Program-made: the position numbers and the translations under genes | Shown here: piece after piece, positions 20,714-29,197 of the stretch | Position numbering within the stretch: position 1 is the stretch's first letter | Layout of the letters: the number at the start of each line of letters is the position of its first letter | NCBI RefSeq assembly: GCF_019967995.1 | Contig: NZ_CP065377.1 | Location: 310,001-374,000 of the forward strand | DNA: 64,000 nt | DNA from: Faecalibacterium prausnitzii | Lineage (GTDB): Bacteria > Bacillota > Clostridia > Oscillospirales > Ruminococcaceae | Direction: 5' to 3' | The notes under the pieces: model-generated | Databases searched by the model: none | What the model saw: only the letters and a program-made list of their open reading frames with translations | Told to the model about the DNA's origin: nothing

Positions 20714-21636
20714 TCTCGCTGCGGGCCGTGCTGCTGGGGTATCTTGTGCAGACAGCGGTGAGCTGCATTGTGGCAGCGGTGCTTTGGCTCCTGCTGTTTT
20801 TTTTGTGCATCGACAGCGGATGGCTTCTTCCGGCCAACCGGGCGGCGCGGGTCTCGAACGAGGCAGTACAGAACATCCTGCCGTACCGGACGGCGAAAAC
20901 ATTTGACCCGGCTGAGCTGGACCCGCTGTGCCGGTATGTGCTGATTGATGCAGAGGGGAATACGGTGCTTGCCACCAACATGGACAGTTCCCATCTGCAA
21001 AAGGCAATGCGGGAGTGGACGGGGGATCTTCGCTGGGAGATTGGATACGAACAGTATTATCTGCGCGTGAGATTGCAGGACGGGACGGTTTGTCTGCTGC
21101 AATTTGACTACGCAGTGCCCTATGCAGACCCAACTCTGCGCGATACTCTGCCGGATGTGCAGACGATGCACTTGATCTTGGGCATTTTCCTGCTGGTGGG
21201 GGTGGTCGCGTGGAGCACCCACCGTTCCGGTGCGTTTCTGAGGCGGGAGACGGCTCGGCTGACGGAGGCGTCCCGGCAGGTGGCCGAAAAAAAGGGCATC
21301 GAGGACATCGACTTTACCGGGGCAAAGGTGCGGGAGTACGATGAGGCTCTGCGTGCGTTGCAGCTGATGGGCGAGGAACTGACCGACAGCCTGCAGGCCC
21401 AGTGGGAAATGGAGCACCGGCAGCGGGAGAGCATCATCCAGCTGTCTCACAAGCTGAAGACGCCGTTGACGGTCATTCAGGGCAATGCCGAACTTCTGGC
21501 CGAGGATGAGGGCATGACCGGGGAACAGAAGGCCCAGCTCGACGCCATCCTTCGCAGCACCGGAGAGACGCGGAATTATCTGACCCGCATCCGCGCTGAG
21601 GTGCAGACGCCCCTGAAATACAAGCAAAGACCATAA
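20695..21636 (+). CDS. Sensor histidine kinase lacking the ATPase domain
   Basis: The 313-residue protein has one helix near residues 10-35, an extracytoplasmic loop of about 120 residues, a second helix near 157-177, a linker, and a HisKA dimerization helix with the phospho-acceptor His (about residue 252) in LSHKLKTPLTVIQGNAELL. The frame stops about 60 residues later, where the N, G1, F and G2 boxes of the HATPase_c domain should begin. No other frame downstream restores it, and a GC-rich hairpin follows at once. It therefore cannot bind ATP and autophosphorylate by itself. It may act as a phosphatase-only or adaptor sensor, need a partner kinase, or be a decayed gene. Start ATG 20695 overlaps the regulator. 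Confidence 0.85.
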   Translation: MEKRKLISLRAVLLGYLVQTAVSCIVAAVLWLLLFFLCIDSGWLLPANRAARVSNEAVQNILPYRTAKTFDPAELDPLCRYVLIDAEGNTVLATNMDSSHLQKAMREWTGDLRWEIGYEQYYLRVRLQDGTVCLLQFDYAVPYADPTLRDTLPDVQTMHLILGIFLLVGVVAWSTHRSGAFLRRETARLTEASRQVAEKKGIEDIDFTGAKVREYDEALRALQLMGEELTDSLQAQWEMEHRQRESIIQLSHKLKTPLTVIQGNAELLAEDEGMTGEQKAQLDAILRSTGETRNYLTRIRAEVQTPLKYKQRP

Positions 21637-21639
21637 CAA

Positions 21640-21684
21640 CAGCCGTCCCGCCGCGTTGAGAGAACAACGCGGCGGGGCGGCTGT
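21640..21684. terminator. Long GC-rich hairpin between convergent kinase and udk genes
   Basis: GCCG-CCCGCCGCGTTG pairs with CAACGCGGCGGG-CGGC across a short loop. There is no strong T run on either side, so termination may be Rho-like or weak. Confidence 0.55.
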
Positions 21685-21700
21685 GTGGTATCGGAAAATG

Positions 21701-22330
21701 TTACTGCATGTTGGCCTTTTGGATCAGGCTGCGGATGTGGTGGGCCAGCATCTCGATGGCGGGGCCGTTCTCGCCGCCGTTGGGGATGATGATGTCGGCG
21801 TTGCGCTTGCTGGGCTCCACAAAGGCTTCGTGCATGGGCTTGACCGTGGTGCGGTACTGGGTGATGACGCTGTCCAGCGAGCGGCCGCGCTCCTTGACGT
21901 CCCGCAGGATGCGGCGGAGGATGCGCTCATCGGCGTCGGTGTCCACATAGATCTTGTAGTCGAACAGCTTGCAAAGCTCCGGCTCGGCCAGGGGCAGGAT
22001 GCCCTCCACGATGAGGACGGGGGCCGGCTCGATGTGCTGCACCTCGCTGCTGCGGTTGAGGTCGGCGTAATCGTAGACCGGGCAGTCGATGGCGCGGCCT
22101 GCCTTCAGCTCCTGCAGGTGCTCGATGAGCAGGTCGTTGTCAAACGCGTCCGGATGGTCATAGTTCAGCTTGCAGCGCTCCGCAAAAGGAAGCTCGTCGT
22201 GGCGCTTGTAGTAGCTGTCGTGGGAGATTAGACGCACCTCGTCCTCCCCGAACCGTTCCTTGAGCCGGATGGCCAGTGTGGTCTTGCCGCTGCCCGAACC
22301 ACCCGCGATGCCGATGATGAGATTGTTCAT
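21701..22330 (-). CDS. udk: Uridine kinase
   Basis: The 209-residue enzyme phosphorylates uridine and cytidine to UMP and CMP in pyrimidine salvage. The Walker A GIAGGSGSGKTTLA starts near residue 7, SHDSYYKRHDELP follows, and FDNDLLIEHL, VEGILPLAEPEL and RRILRDVKERGR match the uridine kinase family. Start at 22330 follows GGGAGGA. Length is close to that of E. coli Udk (213). It is divergent from the C39 peptidase gene. Confidence 0.93.
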   Translation of the reverse strand: MNNLIIGIAGGSGSGKTTLAIRLKERFGEDEVRLISHDSYYKRHDELPFAERCKLNYDHPDAFDNDLLIEHLQELKAGRAIDCPVYDYADLNRSSEVQHIEPAPVLIVEGILPLAEPELCKLFDYKIYVDTDADERILRRILRDVKERGRSLDSVITQYRTTVKPMHEAFVEPSKRNADIIIPNGGENGPAIEMLAHHIRSLIQKANMQ

Positions 22331-22471
22331 GCTCCAAAATCCTCCCGCCTGCCGATTTCGGTAGAAAAACCGGTCAAAATAAGTTATAATAGAAACACGG
22401 TATCTTACTGCCTATCATAACACAAAAACGCGGTTTTTGACAGAGCAAACCATGCTCTTGGAGGAAATTTG

Positions 22472-23089
22472 ATGGAAAAAATTGTTTTGGCTCCCTACAT
22501 TGACCAGACAGACCGCTGGGTGAACGGCTGCGAGAGCATCAGCGCGGTGATGCTGCTGCAGGCGATGGGCATCCGGATCGACCCGGACACCTTCATCGAG
22601 CGGGACCTGCCCCATGCTCCCTACTGGGAGCAGGATGGGAAACTCTACGGCCCGGACCCGTGGCAGGTCTACCCCGGTGACCCGCACGACCACACCGGCT
22701 ACGGCTGCTATGCGCCCTGCATCGTCCGGGCGCTGAACAGTGCGCTGGAACACGAGGGCGCGGCCGGGCAGTTCGAGGTGGTGGACGAGAGCGGCAAGAC
22801 GGCGGCGGAACTCTGCCGGTACATCGACGCCGGGATGCCGGTGGTGTTCTGGGCGACCCTGGACTTTCAGCCCGTGCCCGAACAGCGGGACCACTGGCTG
22901 CTGGCCGACGGCACCGACTTTGCCTGGAAGTGCAACGAGCACTGCCTGCTGCTGGTGGGCTACGATGCCGAGCATTACTGGTTCAATGACCCATGGCACG
23001 ATCACGGTCTCTGCTGCCAGCCCAAGGCGCTGGTGGAGGCCTGCCATGCCGCGCAGGGAATGTTCGCTGTGACCCTGCGCAGGAGGTGA
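22472..23089 (+). CDS. C39 family (papain-like) cysteine peptidase
   Basis: A 205-residue protein of the C39_2 group (PF13529). The catalytic Cys is in NGCESISAVMLLQAMGI (about residue 20), the His in EHCLLLVGYD (about 158) and the acid residue in WFNDPW. Typical substrates are bacteriocin leader peptides or unknown peptides. No signal peptide or ABC transporter domain is present, so secretion is uncertain. ATG 22472 follows GGAGG; a TTG three bases earlier is less likely. It is followed 6 bases later by cardiolipin synthase, suggesting an operon with a cell-envelope role. It shares its C-terminal motif with the partial gene at the left window edge. Confidence 0.8.
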   Translation: MEKIVLAPYIDQTDRWVNGCESISAVMLLQAMGIRIDPDTFIERDLPHAPYWEQDGKLYGPDPWQVYPGDPHDHTGYGCYAPCIVRALNSALEHEGAAGQFEVVDESGKTAAELCRYIDAGMPVVFWATLDFQPVPEQRDHWLLADGTDFAWKCNEHCLLLVGYDAEHYWFNDPWHDHGLCCQPKALVEACHAAQGMFAVTLRRR

Positions 23090-23095
23090 GCTGCC

Positions 23096-24715
23096 ATGCA
23101 GAAGGACGAATTGAAACAAAATGTCAAAAACTACGCCCAGAAGTTTGAGGACGGCGGCCTCCGGCTGCTGAAAAAGGGCCAGAAGGGGGTCATTCACGCC
23201 ATCTTCAGCCGGTTCGGGCTGGTGCTGCTGCTCCTGCTGCTTCAGGTGGGGCTGCTGGTCAGCATCTTCCGCTGGTTCGGCAATCTGTGGCCCCACTACT
23301 TCGGCGGCAGCGTGGCCGTCACGGCGGTCATGGTCCTCTATCTGCTGAACAGCAAGATGGACAACAGTGCAAAGATCACCTGGATGGTGGTCATTGCGCT
23401 CTTTCCGGTGGTGGGTGTGCCGCTGTTCTTCTATGTGAAGAGCAACTTCGGCCACAACATCCTGCGCAAACGGCTGCTGGAACTGGAAGATGTGCTGCGC
23501 ACCCAGCTGCCGCAAAACCGATCGGTCGTCCAGAAGCTGGAAGCGTCCGAACCCGGCGCGGCGTCGCTGGCGACCTATCTGTATGGGAGGGGCGGCGGCT
23601 TCCCGGTGTATGAGAACACCGCCATGACCTATTTCCCCAGCGGCGAGGCCAAGTTCGAGGAATTGCTGCGCCAGTTGGAAACGGCAGAAAAGTACATCTT
23701 CGTCGAATACTTCATCATCGACGAGGGGCTGTTCTGGGGCCGGGTGCTGGAAGTGCTGGCCCGCAAGGCCGCAGCGGGGGTGGACGTCCGGGTAATGTAC
23801 GACGGCACCTGCGAGTTTTCGACCCTGCCGCGCGATTACCCCCGGCGGCTGGAAGCGCTTGGCATCCAGTGCAAGGTGTTCAGCCCGGTGCAGCCGTTCG
23901 TCTCTACCCACTACAATTACCGCGACCACCGGAAGATCCTGGTCATCGACGGGCGGGTGGGCTTTACCGGCGGCGTGAACCTGGCCGATGAGTACATCAA
24001 CCAGGTGGAAAAGTATGGCCGCTGGAAGGATGCCGCTATCATGCTGGAGGGCGAGGCGGTCCGCTCGCTGACCGCGCTGTTTTTGCAGATGTGGTGCATC
24101 CTGAAGGAGCCGGAGTTCGACGCCTTTCTGGCCGAGCCCATCCCGGTGCCGGAAAATGCCGGAGGCACGGCGGCTCCCTATGGGGACTGCCCGCTGGATG
24201 GTGAGCGGGTGGGCGAGATGGTCTACATCGACCTGCTCAACCGGGCGCGGCGGTACATCCACATCATGACGCCCTATCTGATTTTAGACGGCGAGCTGGA
24301 AACGGCCCTGAAGTTTGCCGCCGAGCGCGGTGTGGACGTCCACCTCATCCTGCCGGGCATCGCGGACAAAAAGTTTGCGAACTCGCTGGCCAAGACCCAT
24401 TATTCGTCCCTGCTGGATTCGGGGGTGAAGATCAGCGAGTGGACGCCGGGCTTTGTTCATGCAAAGGTCTTTGTCGTGGACGACCGGGAGGCCGTGGTGG
24501 GCACCATCAACCTCGATTACCGCAGCCTGTACCACCACTTTGAAGATGCGGTCTGGCTGACGGATGCCCCCTGCATCCGGGACATCGAGGCGGATTTTCA
24601 GGCGACGCTGGAACAGTGCCGCACTGTGGAAAACGACCCCAGAAGCATCTGGCAGGGGCGGTGGCTGTTCCGTGCGCTGGGCATGCTGCTCAAAGTGCTG
24701 GCACCGCTGCTGTAA
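23096..24715 (+). CDS. cls: Cardiolipin synthase (phospholipase D family)
   Basis: The 539-residue membrane enzyme joins two phosphatidylglycerols to cardiolipin. It has N-terminal hydrophobic helices (about 40-62 and 68-115) and two phospholipase D HxKxxxxD motifs: DHRKILVIDGRVGFTGG (about residue 280) and HAKVFVVDDREAVVGT (about 460). AGGAGG lies nine bases before the start. An amphipathic lysine-rich N-terminus of about 35 residues precedes the first helix. Ends at a strong terminator. Confidence 0.93.
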   Translation: MQKDELKQNVKNYAQKFEDGGLRLLKKGQKGVIHAIFSRFGLVLLLLLLQVGLLVSIFRWFGNLWPHYFGGSVAVTAVMVLYLLNSKMDNSAKITWMVVIALFPVVGVPLFFYVKSNFGHNILRKRLLELEDVLRTQLPQNRSVVQKLEASEPGAASLATYLYGRGGGFPVYENTAMTYFPSGEAKFEELLRQLETAEKYIFVEYFIIDEGLFWGRVLEVLARKAAAGVDVRVMYDGTCEFSTLPRDYPRRLEALGIQCKVFSPVQPFVSTHYNYRDHRKILVIDGRVGFTGGVNLADEYINQVEKYGRWKDAAIMLEGEAVRSLTALFLQMWCILKEPEFDAFLAEPIPVPENAGGTAAPYGDCPLDGERVGEMVYIDLLNRARRYIHIMTPYLILDGELETALKFAAERGVDVHLILPGIADKKFANSLAKTHYSSLLDSGVKISEWTPGFVHAKVFVVDDREAVVGTINLDYRSLYHHFEDAVWLTDAPCIRDIEADFQATLEQCRTVENDPRSIWQGRWLFRALGMLLKVLAPLL

Positions 24716-24724
24716 AAAAGAAAC

Positions 24725-24766
24725 AAAAAACGAGGCTGTCCGCGGGATACGGGCAGCCTCGTTTTT
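24725..24766. terminator. Bidirectional terminator between cls and the hydrolase gene
   Basis: AAAAAACGAGGCTG pairs with CAGCCTCGTTTTT across a small loop. A and T tracts on both sides suit the two convergent genes. Confidence 0.88.
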
Positions 24767-24768
24767 GC

Positions 24769-25746
24769 TTAGTTGAGTGCAGTCAGTGCCTTGACACAGG
24801 CGTCAAAGCGCTCCTGCGGGAGGGTCTGGGTGAAGAGCTGGAACTTCTTCAGCGTCAGGGCGCGGCAGTCGGGATAGTTCTGGACAAGTTCGACCAGCTC
24901 CGGCAGATGCTCTGCCAGCAGCGGGGCGCTGGCGGGGTCATCCAGCAGCTTGCCGATCCGCATGTCCGGGCCATACTCCGTGGCCTCTGCGGGCTGGGGC
25001 ACAAGCTCGTCATGCCGGAAGATGTGTTCCAGAAAGCGCAGGGCCATCGGGAACCAGTGGGCGAGATCCGGGTTCTCATAGCTGCGGGGCGCGGTGACGT
25101 TGAGGGTGCCCAGCGAAGCACCGTGGTCGCCGTAGGAGAAGATGTGGATCTCATAGGGGGTGTGCAGCGCCGCCAGGCGGGAGGCAAAGTCCAGCGAATT
25201 CGAGGCGGGCACGAGCCGGTCGCCCTGGGTCGCGAACAGGAAGGAAGGCGGCGTCTGGGCGTCGATGTGGTTCAGCACATTGGGCATCTGGACGCCCATG
25301 GCGACACCGTCCGCGGCGTAGACGCCGTAGCCCAGCAGCAGGGCGGCGGGGCGGATGCGGCCCATGGTGCCCAATGCACCGGTCAGGTGGGCACCGGCGG
25401 AAAAGCCCAGCACGGCGATCTTGTCCGGGTCGATGTGGAGTTCTTCCGCGTGGTCATGCAGGTAGATGAGCGACTCCTCCGCCTCGGCCAGCGCATTGTC
25501 GAACACCTCGGCACCGGGGCAGCTGGTGCTGACGGTATACCGCAGCACGAAAGCGTTGTAACCGGCATTCAGAAAGGCCAGCGCCACTGGCTCGGCCTCG
25601 CGGTCGGTGCAGTAGGCATAGCCGCCGCCGGGGCAGATGAGGACGGCGGGACAGACATTCAGATTGGGCAGGGCGCTGCTGGTCTGCTGGACATAGCCGG
25701 TCAGGGTGGCGCTGCGCCGTCCGACGGGATGGGTGAACTGATTCAT
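24769..25746 (-). CDS. Alpha/beta hydrolase (esterase-like) with helical C-terminal extension
   Basis: The 325-residue protein has the alpha/beta-hydrolase core: oxyanion loop LICPGGGYAYC (about 38), nucleophile elbow GFSAGAH (Ser near 116), acid in ATQGDRLVP and His in SYGDHGASLG. It resembles acetyl-xylan/feruloyl-type esterases of the BD-FAE group, but the substrate is not certain. From about residue 255 a separate helical tail (IGKLLDDP, LPELVELV, LTLKKF) follows that is not part of the fold. No signal peptide. It is the second gene of a pair with the YitT gene, 21 bases apart; GGAGGT precedes the start. Confidence 0.8.
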   Translation of the reverse strand: MNQFTHPVGRRSATLTGYVQQTSSALPNLNVCPAVLICPGGGYAYCTDREAEPVALAFLNAGYNAFVLRYTVSTSCPGAEVFDNALAEAEESLIYLHDHAEELHIDPDKIAVLGFSAGAHLTGALGTMGRIRPAALLLGYGVYAADGVAMGVQMPNVLNHIDAQTPPSFLFATQGDRLVPASNSLDFASRLAALHTPYEIHIFSYGDHGASLGTLNVTAPRSYENPDLAHWFPMALRFLEHIFRHDELVPQPAEATEYGPDMRIGKLLDDPASAPLLAEHLPELVELVQNYPDCRALTLKKFQLFTQTLPQERFDACVKALTALN

Positions 25747-25767
25747 AGTGGGTACCTCCGTTTGATT

Positions 25768-26634
25768 TTATTGATACTGCTTTTCCAGCGAGAAACCGCG
25801 CCCGCTGACTTCGGTGACGCGGCTGACGATGAGAAAGCATTCCGGGTCGATGGAATGAACGAGCTTTTCGAGCTTGGGCAGCTCCCGGTTGGATACGACG
25901 CTGAGCAGCACCTCAGTAGGCTCGTGGGTGTAGCCGCCTTCGCCGTGCAGAATGGTCACGCCCCGGTCGATCTGTTCCAGAATGGCATCCAGGATCTCGT
26001 CCGACCGGGCGCTGACGATCTTGACCTGGGTGCGGCTGTCGCCCAGAAGGAGCATCTTGTCCATGACGATGGTGTGCAGGATGACCATCACGATGCCGTA
26101 GAGCACCTGTTCCGGCGGGCTGAAGAGCGCCTGCACCAGCAGGATGGCGATGTCGAAGACCATCATCGTGAGAGACACCGGCAGGCGGAACCATTTCTGG
26201 AGCACCAGCGGCGGGATGTCCATGCCGCCGGTGGAAGCACCGGCCCGAATGACCAGCCCCAGTGCCACGCCGATGCCCAGCCCCGCGAAGACCGTGCATA
26301 GGAAGATGTCCTCGGTGAGGACGCGGTCGGCCAGAAGCCGTTCCCACAGCGCCAGAAAAACGGGGCTGAGGATGCTGCTGGCCAGCGTGTTCAGCGCAAA
26401 GGCGCGGCCCAGAACGGCCCAGCCCCAGACCAGCATGGCCAGGTTGAACACCAGCAGAAAGCCGGAGACGGACAGGCCCGTGAGCCGCCCGAAGGCCAGC
26501 GCGATGCCGGTGGCACCGCCGGTCACGAGCCCGGCAGGCTCCAGAAATAAGGCGACCGTCAGCGCGTAGAGCGCGTTGCCAAGGACGATGACAAGGCTGT
26601 TCCAGAAGAGCTGGCGGCGATGCGTGTGGTTCAT
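25768..26634 (-). CDS. YitT family membrane protein
   Basis: The 288-residue protein has five to six transmembrane helices (about 10-185) of the YitT/DUF161 type, with the motifs GLVTGGATGIAL and RAGASTGGMDIPPL, and a soluble C-terminal DUF2179 domain (about 205-285). The function of this family is not established. Start 26634 was chosen for the AAAGGAGG upstream; the frame is open further upstream without a ribosome site. Pairs with the hydrolase gene. Confidence 0.9.
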   Translation of the reverse strand: MNHTHRRQLFWNSLVIVLGNALYALTVALFLEPAGLVTGGATGIALAFGRLTGLSVSGFLLVFNLAMLVWGWAVLGRAFALNTLASSILSPVFLALWERLLADRVLTEDIFLCTVFAGLGIGVALGLVIRAGASTGGMDIPPLVLQKWFRLPVSLTMMVFDIAILLVQALFSPPEQVLYGIVMVILHTIVMDKMLLLGDSRTQVKIVSARSDEILDAILEQIDRGVTILHGEGGYTHEPTEVLLSVVSNRELPKLEKLVHSIDPECFLIVSRVTEVSGRGFSLEKQYQ

Positions 26635-26707
26635 AGAAGATCCCTCCTTTCTCCTATGATACAGGATAAATATGAAAAAATCCACGTCTGCGATGCAATA
26701 AGATGCA

Positions 26708-26752
26708 ATAACAAGAAGAACGGCACCCACCGGGTGCCGTTTTTCTTGTTAT
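26708..26752. terminator. Terminator after the PII-like gene
   Basis: AAGAACGGCACCC pairs with GGGTGCCGTTTTTCTT, with flanking ATAACAAG / CTTGTTAT extending the stem. Confidence 0.85.
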
Positions 26753-26754
26753 GA

Positions 26755-27432
26755 TCATGATTCTTCCTCCAGAAGCCGCAGGCCCGCCGTATCGGTGACG
26801 GGCAGGGAGAAGACGATGGCCCCGGCTTTGGGGTCGGCCTTGCGCATGATAGCGTTCATGATCTGGTTTTTCTGGGCGGTGTGGGAGACGATGAGGACCA
26901 GCTCCTTTTCGTTGACCAGCTCCACCCCCATGAAGTGGGCGGCCCCCTCCATGCCGGTGCCCTTGGCGTGGATGACGGTGCCGCCGCCGGCTCCCTCGGC
27001 GCGGGCCGCATCCATGATGGAACCGGTGTGGCCCTGGTTGGCGATGACGAGCAGCAGCTCATAGCGGGTATCTTTCAAGGTGCTCTCCTCCTCTGCGGTG
27101 AAGGTCTGGTGTTCGGTCAGGAATTGCAGGGCGCGCTTGCCGCCGATGCTGCTGACCGGCACGATGAAGGCGATGCCGGTGCCGGGCACATCGATCTGCA
27201 GCTTGCGGCGCAGGCCCTTCTGGAGCCTGGGCCAGGTGTCGGCAGTGATCATGGCAAAGAGGACGGCTTTCTCGGTCTTTTCCAGGCCGAGGGTGGAAAG
27301 CGTCTCCTGCACGGCGGTGCCGGAGCCGACGGTGCGCAGGCTGACCGTGACGCCGAACTCGGCATACAGAGCCAGAAAGGCGTCGGTGGAGCGGCGGTCG
27401 GTGATGGTGACCAGCCAGTAAAGTGAATTCAC
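26755..27432 (-). CDS. P-II family protein with two PII-like domains
   Basis: The 225-residue protein is about twice the length of a PII protein (112). Each half looks like a ferredoxin-type PII fold: half one about 1-105 (YWLVTITDRRSTDAFL, ending IAFIVPVSSIGG), half two about 123-220 (YELLLVIANQGHTGSIMDAA, a glycine-rich loop GAGGGTVIHAKG where the T-loop belongs, ending GAIVFSLPVTD). The uridylylated tyrosine of classical GlnB is not seen. GTG 27432 follows AAGGAGG and lies 12 bases after the DUF1538 gene. Such proteins usually control a neighbouring transporter in response to nucleotides or other small ligands, so regulation of DUF1538 is the likely job (inference). Confidence 0.85.
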   Translation of the reverse strand: MNSLYWLVTITDRRSTDAFLALYAEFGVTVSLRTVGSGTAVQETLSTLGLEKTEKAVLFAMITADTWPRLQKGLRRKLQIDVPGTGIAFIVPVSSIGGKRALQFLTEHQTFTAEEESTLKDTRYELLLVIANQGHTGSIMDAARAEGAGGGTVIHAKGTGMEGAAHFMGVELVNEKELVLIVSHTAQKNQIMNAIMRKADPKAGAIVFSLPVTDTAGLRLLEEES

Positions 27433-27444
27433 GCAAAGACCTCC

Positions 27445-29034
27445 TTACAGCTCGATGATGGCGTCATCCGGCAGGTCGGCAAAAGCCAGCGCGGGGGTGG
27501 TGTGCACCGGCTGTGCGCTGCGGGCGCGGCGCTGCTTGAGCTGCGCCATCAGGCCCATGAGCTGCACGGTGATGAGGGGCGTCATGGCGACCATGGCCAC
27601 CACGCCGAACGCATCGGTGACGATGTTGCCGCCCACCGCCGCGCAGGCACCCTGCGCCAGCGGCAGCAGGAAGGTGGCCGTCATGGGGCCGGAGGCAACG
27701 CCGCCCGCGTCGAACGCGATGGCGGTGTAGAGCTTGGGCACCACGAACGAGATGCCGATGGCGAACGCATAGCCGGGGATGAGGAACCACAGGATGGAAA
27801 TCCCGGTGAGCACCCGCACCATGGCGAGGCCGACCGAGAGGGAGACACCGGCCGAGAGGGCCGCGCCCATCGTCCCGGCGGAGATGGCACCGTCGGTGAC
27901 TTCCTCGACCTGCTTGTTCAGGACGTAGACCGCCGGCTCGGCCTTGACGATGAAGTAGCCGATGAGCATCCCGATGGGGACGAGGAGCCAGCGGAAGGTC
28001 TGCCCGGCCAGCACCTGGCCCAGATAATTACCCGCTGGCATAAAGCCGACGTTTGCTCCGGTAAGGAAAAACACAAGACCGATGTACGTATAGGCCAGGC
28101 CCACGCCGATGCGGCCCAGCGTCCGGCGGTCGAGTTTGAGGGCCACCAGCTGGAAGACACCGAACATCAGCACGATGGGCAGCAGCGAGGTGGCGATCTC
28201 TTTGAAGTAAGTGGGCAGGCTGACATGGAACAGCTGCCACAGCTCCACCGAGTCGCCCACATCGGGCAGGATGGGCGGGACGTAGGCGCTGTCGCTGGCC
28301 CGGAACAGGATGCCCAGCAGCAGAACGGCCAGGATGGGGCCGACCGAACAGAGGGCCACGAGGCCGAAGCTGTCGTCCGCCGCGTGGCGGTCGCTTCGGA
28401 TGGCGGCCACACCGACACCCAGCGCCATGATGAAGGGCACCGTGATGGGGCCGGTGGTCACGCCGCCGGAGTCAAAGGCGACGGCCAGGAACTCTTTGGG
28501 CACGAAGGCCGCCAGCACGAAGATCAGCCCATAGAACACGACGAGGAGCTTGGGCAGCGCGATGCCAAGCAGCATGCGCAGGAAGGCCACGACGAGGAAG
28601 AAGCCCACGCCCGCCGCGACCGAGAGGATGAGCGTCATGTTGGGGATGGAGGGGACCTGGTTGGCCAGGACCTGCAAGTCCGGCTCGGAGATGGTGATGA
28701 GGAAGCCCAGCGCAAAACCTACCCCGATGATGAGGGGGACGCTGCGGCTCCGGGTCAGCACCGCGCCCACCCGCTCGCCCATGGGGCTCATGCTCATCTC
28801 GGCACCCAGGGTAAAGAACATGATGCCCACGATGATCATGGCCGCACCCAGCAGAAAGCAGAGCAGGATGCTGGGGGAGACCGGCGCGATGGAAAAGCAG
28901 AGCACCAGCACGATCGCCACGATGGGCAGCACGGCCTGCAGTGCTTCGAGCAGTTTTTCCCGCAGTTTGGGAAGCGAACCTTTGCGTATAGTGTCCACCG
29001 ACCTTTCTGGACCTGTTTTGCGTCGGAATGACAA
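27445..29034 (-). CDS. DUF1538 membrane protein, putative transporter
   Basis: The 529-residue protein has about 12-14 hydrophobic segments in two homologous halves, a doubled DUF1538. The repeated signature is SEPDLQVLA...VAFDSGGVTTGPITVPF in half one and AEPAVYVLN...IAFDAGGVASGPMTATF in half two; each then has a DSFGLVALCSVGP / DAFGVVAMVAMTP helix. The inverted-repeat-like acidic and glycine motifs suggest a secondary carrier, but the substrate is unknown. Start TTG 29034 is supported by AGAGGA nine bases upstream; GTG 28998 is an alternative. A perfect palindrome lies between promoter and start. Confidence 0.85.
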   Translation of the reverse strand: MSFRRKTGPERSVDTIRKGSLPKLREKLLEALQAVLPIVAIVLVLCFSIAPVSPSILLCFLLGAAMIIVGIMFFTLGAEMSMSPMGERVGAVLTRSRSVPLIIGVGFALGFLITISEPDLQVLANQVPSIPNMTLILSVAAGVGFFLVVAFLRMLLGIALPKLLVVFYGLIFVLAAFVPKEFLAVAFDSGGVTTGPITVPFIMALGVGVAAIRSDRHAADDSFGLVALCSVGPILAVLLLGILFRASDSAYVPPILPDVGDSVELWQLFHVSLPTYFKEIATSLLPIVLMFGVFQLVALKLDRRTLGRIGVGLAYTYIGLVFFLTGANVGFMPAGNYLGQVLAGQTFRWLLVPIGMLIGYFIVKAEPAVYVLNKQVEEVTDGAISAGTMGAALSAGVSLSVGLAMVRVLTGISILWFLIPGYAFAIGISFVVPKLYTAIAFDAGGVASGPMTATFLLPLAQGACAAVGGNIVTDAFGVVAMVAMTPLITVQLMGLMAQLKQRRARSAQPVHTTPALAFADLPDDAIIEL

Positions 29035-29056
29035 AAACAGGTATCCTCTTTGGAAT

Positions 29057-29071
29057 AATCACACTGTGATT
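29057..29071. promoter_or_regulatory. Candidate operator palindrome
   Basis: AATCACA-C-TGTGATT is a perfect 7-1-7 palindrome placed just downstream of the -10 box of the DUF1538/PII operon, where a repressor would block elongation. Confidence 0.5.
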
Positions 29072-29078
29072 TATCTCT

Positions 29079-29107
29079 AGTATACAAGAAATGACGATGC
29101 AGGGCAA
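29079..29107 (-). promoter_or_regulatory. Promoter of the DUF1538-PII operon
   Basis: On the minus strand TTGCCC (29102-29107), 17-base spacer, TATACT (29079-29084). Confidence 0.75.
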
Positions 29108-29158
29108 CTAAGAATTGGCTAAGAATGTAAAAGGCTCCGAATATTTACAGATCCGACA

Positions 29159-29195
29159 TAAAAAGCCAGCCCGGCGGCGGGGCCGGGCTGGCTGG
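29159..29195 (-). terminator. Terminator of the glutamate-synthase-like gene
   Basis: On the minus strand AGCCAGCCCGGC pairs with GCCGGGCTGGCT, then TTTTTAT, immediately after the stop codon. Confidence 0.85.
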
Positions 29196-29197
29196 GT

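Noticed and set aside
24616..26301. Open frame of 561 codons on the plus strand
   Set aside because: It overlaps cls and runs opposite the hydrolase and YitT genes, which have clear motifs and ribosome sites.
27502..29031. Open frame of 509 codons on the plus strand
   Set aside because: It mirrors the DUF1538 gene, with a histidine-rich sequence typical of antisense frames.
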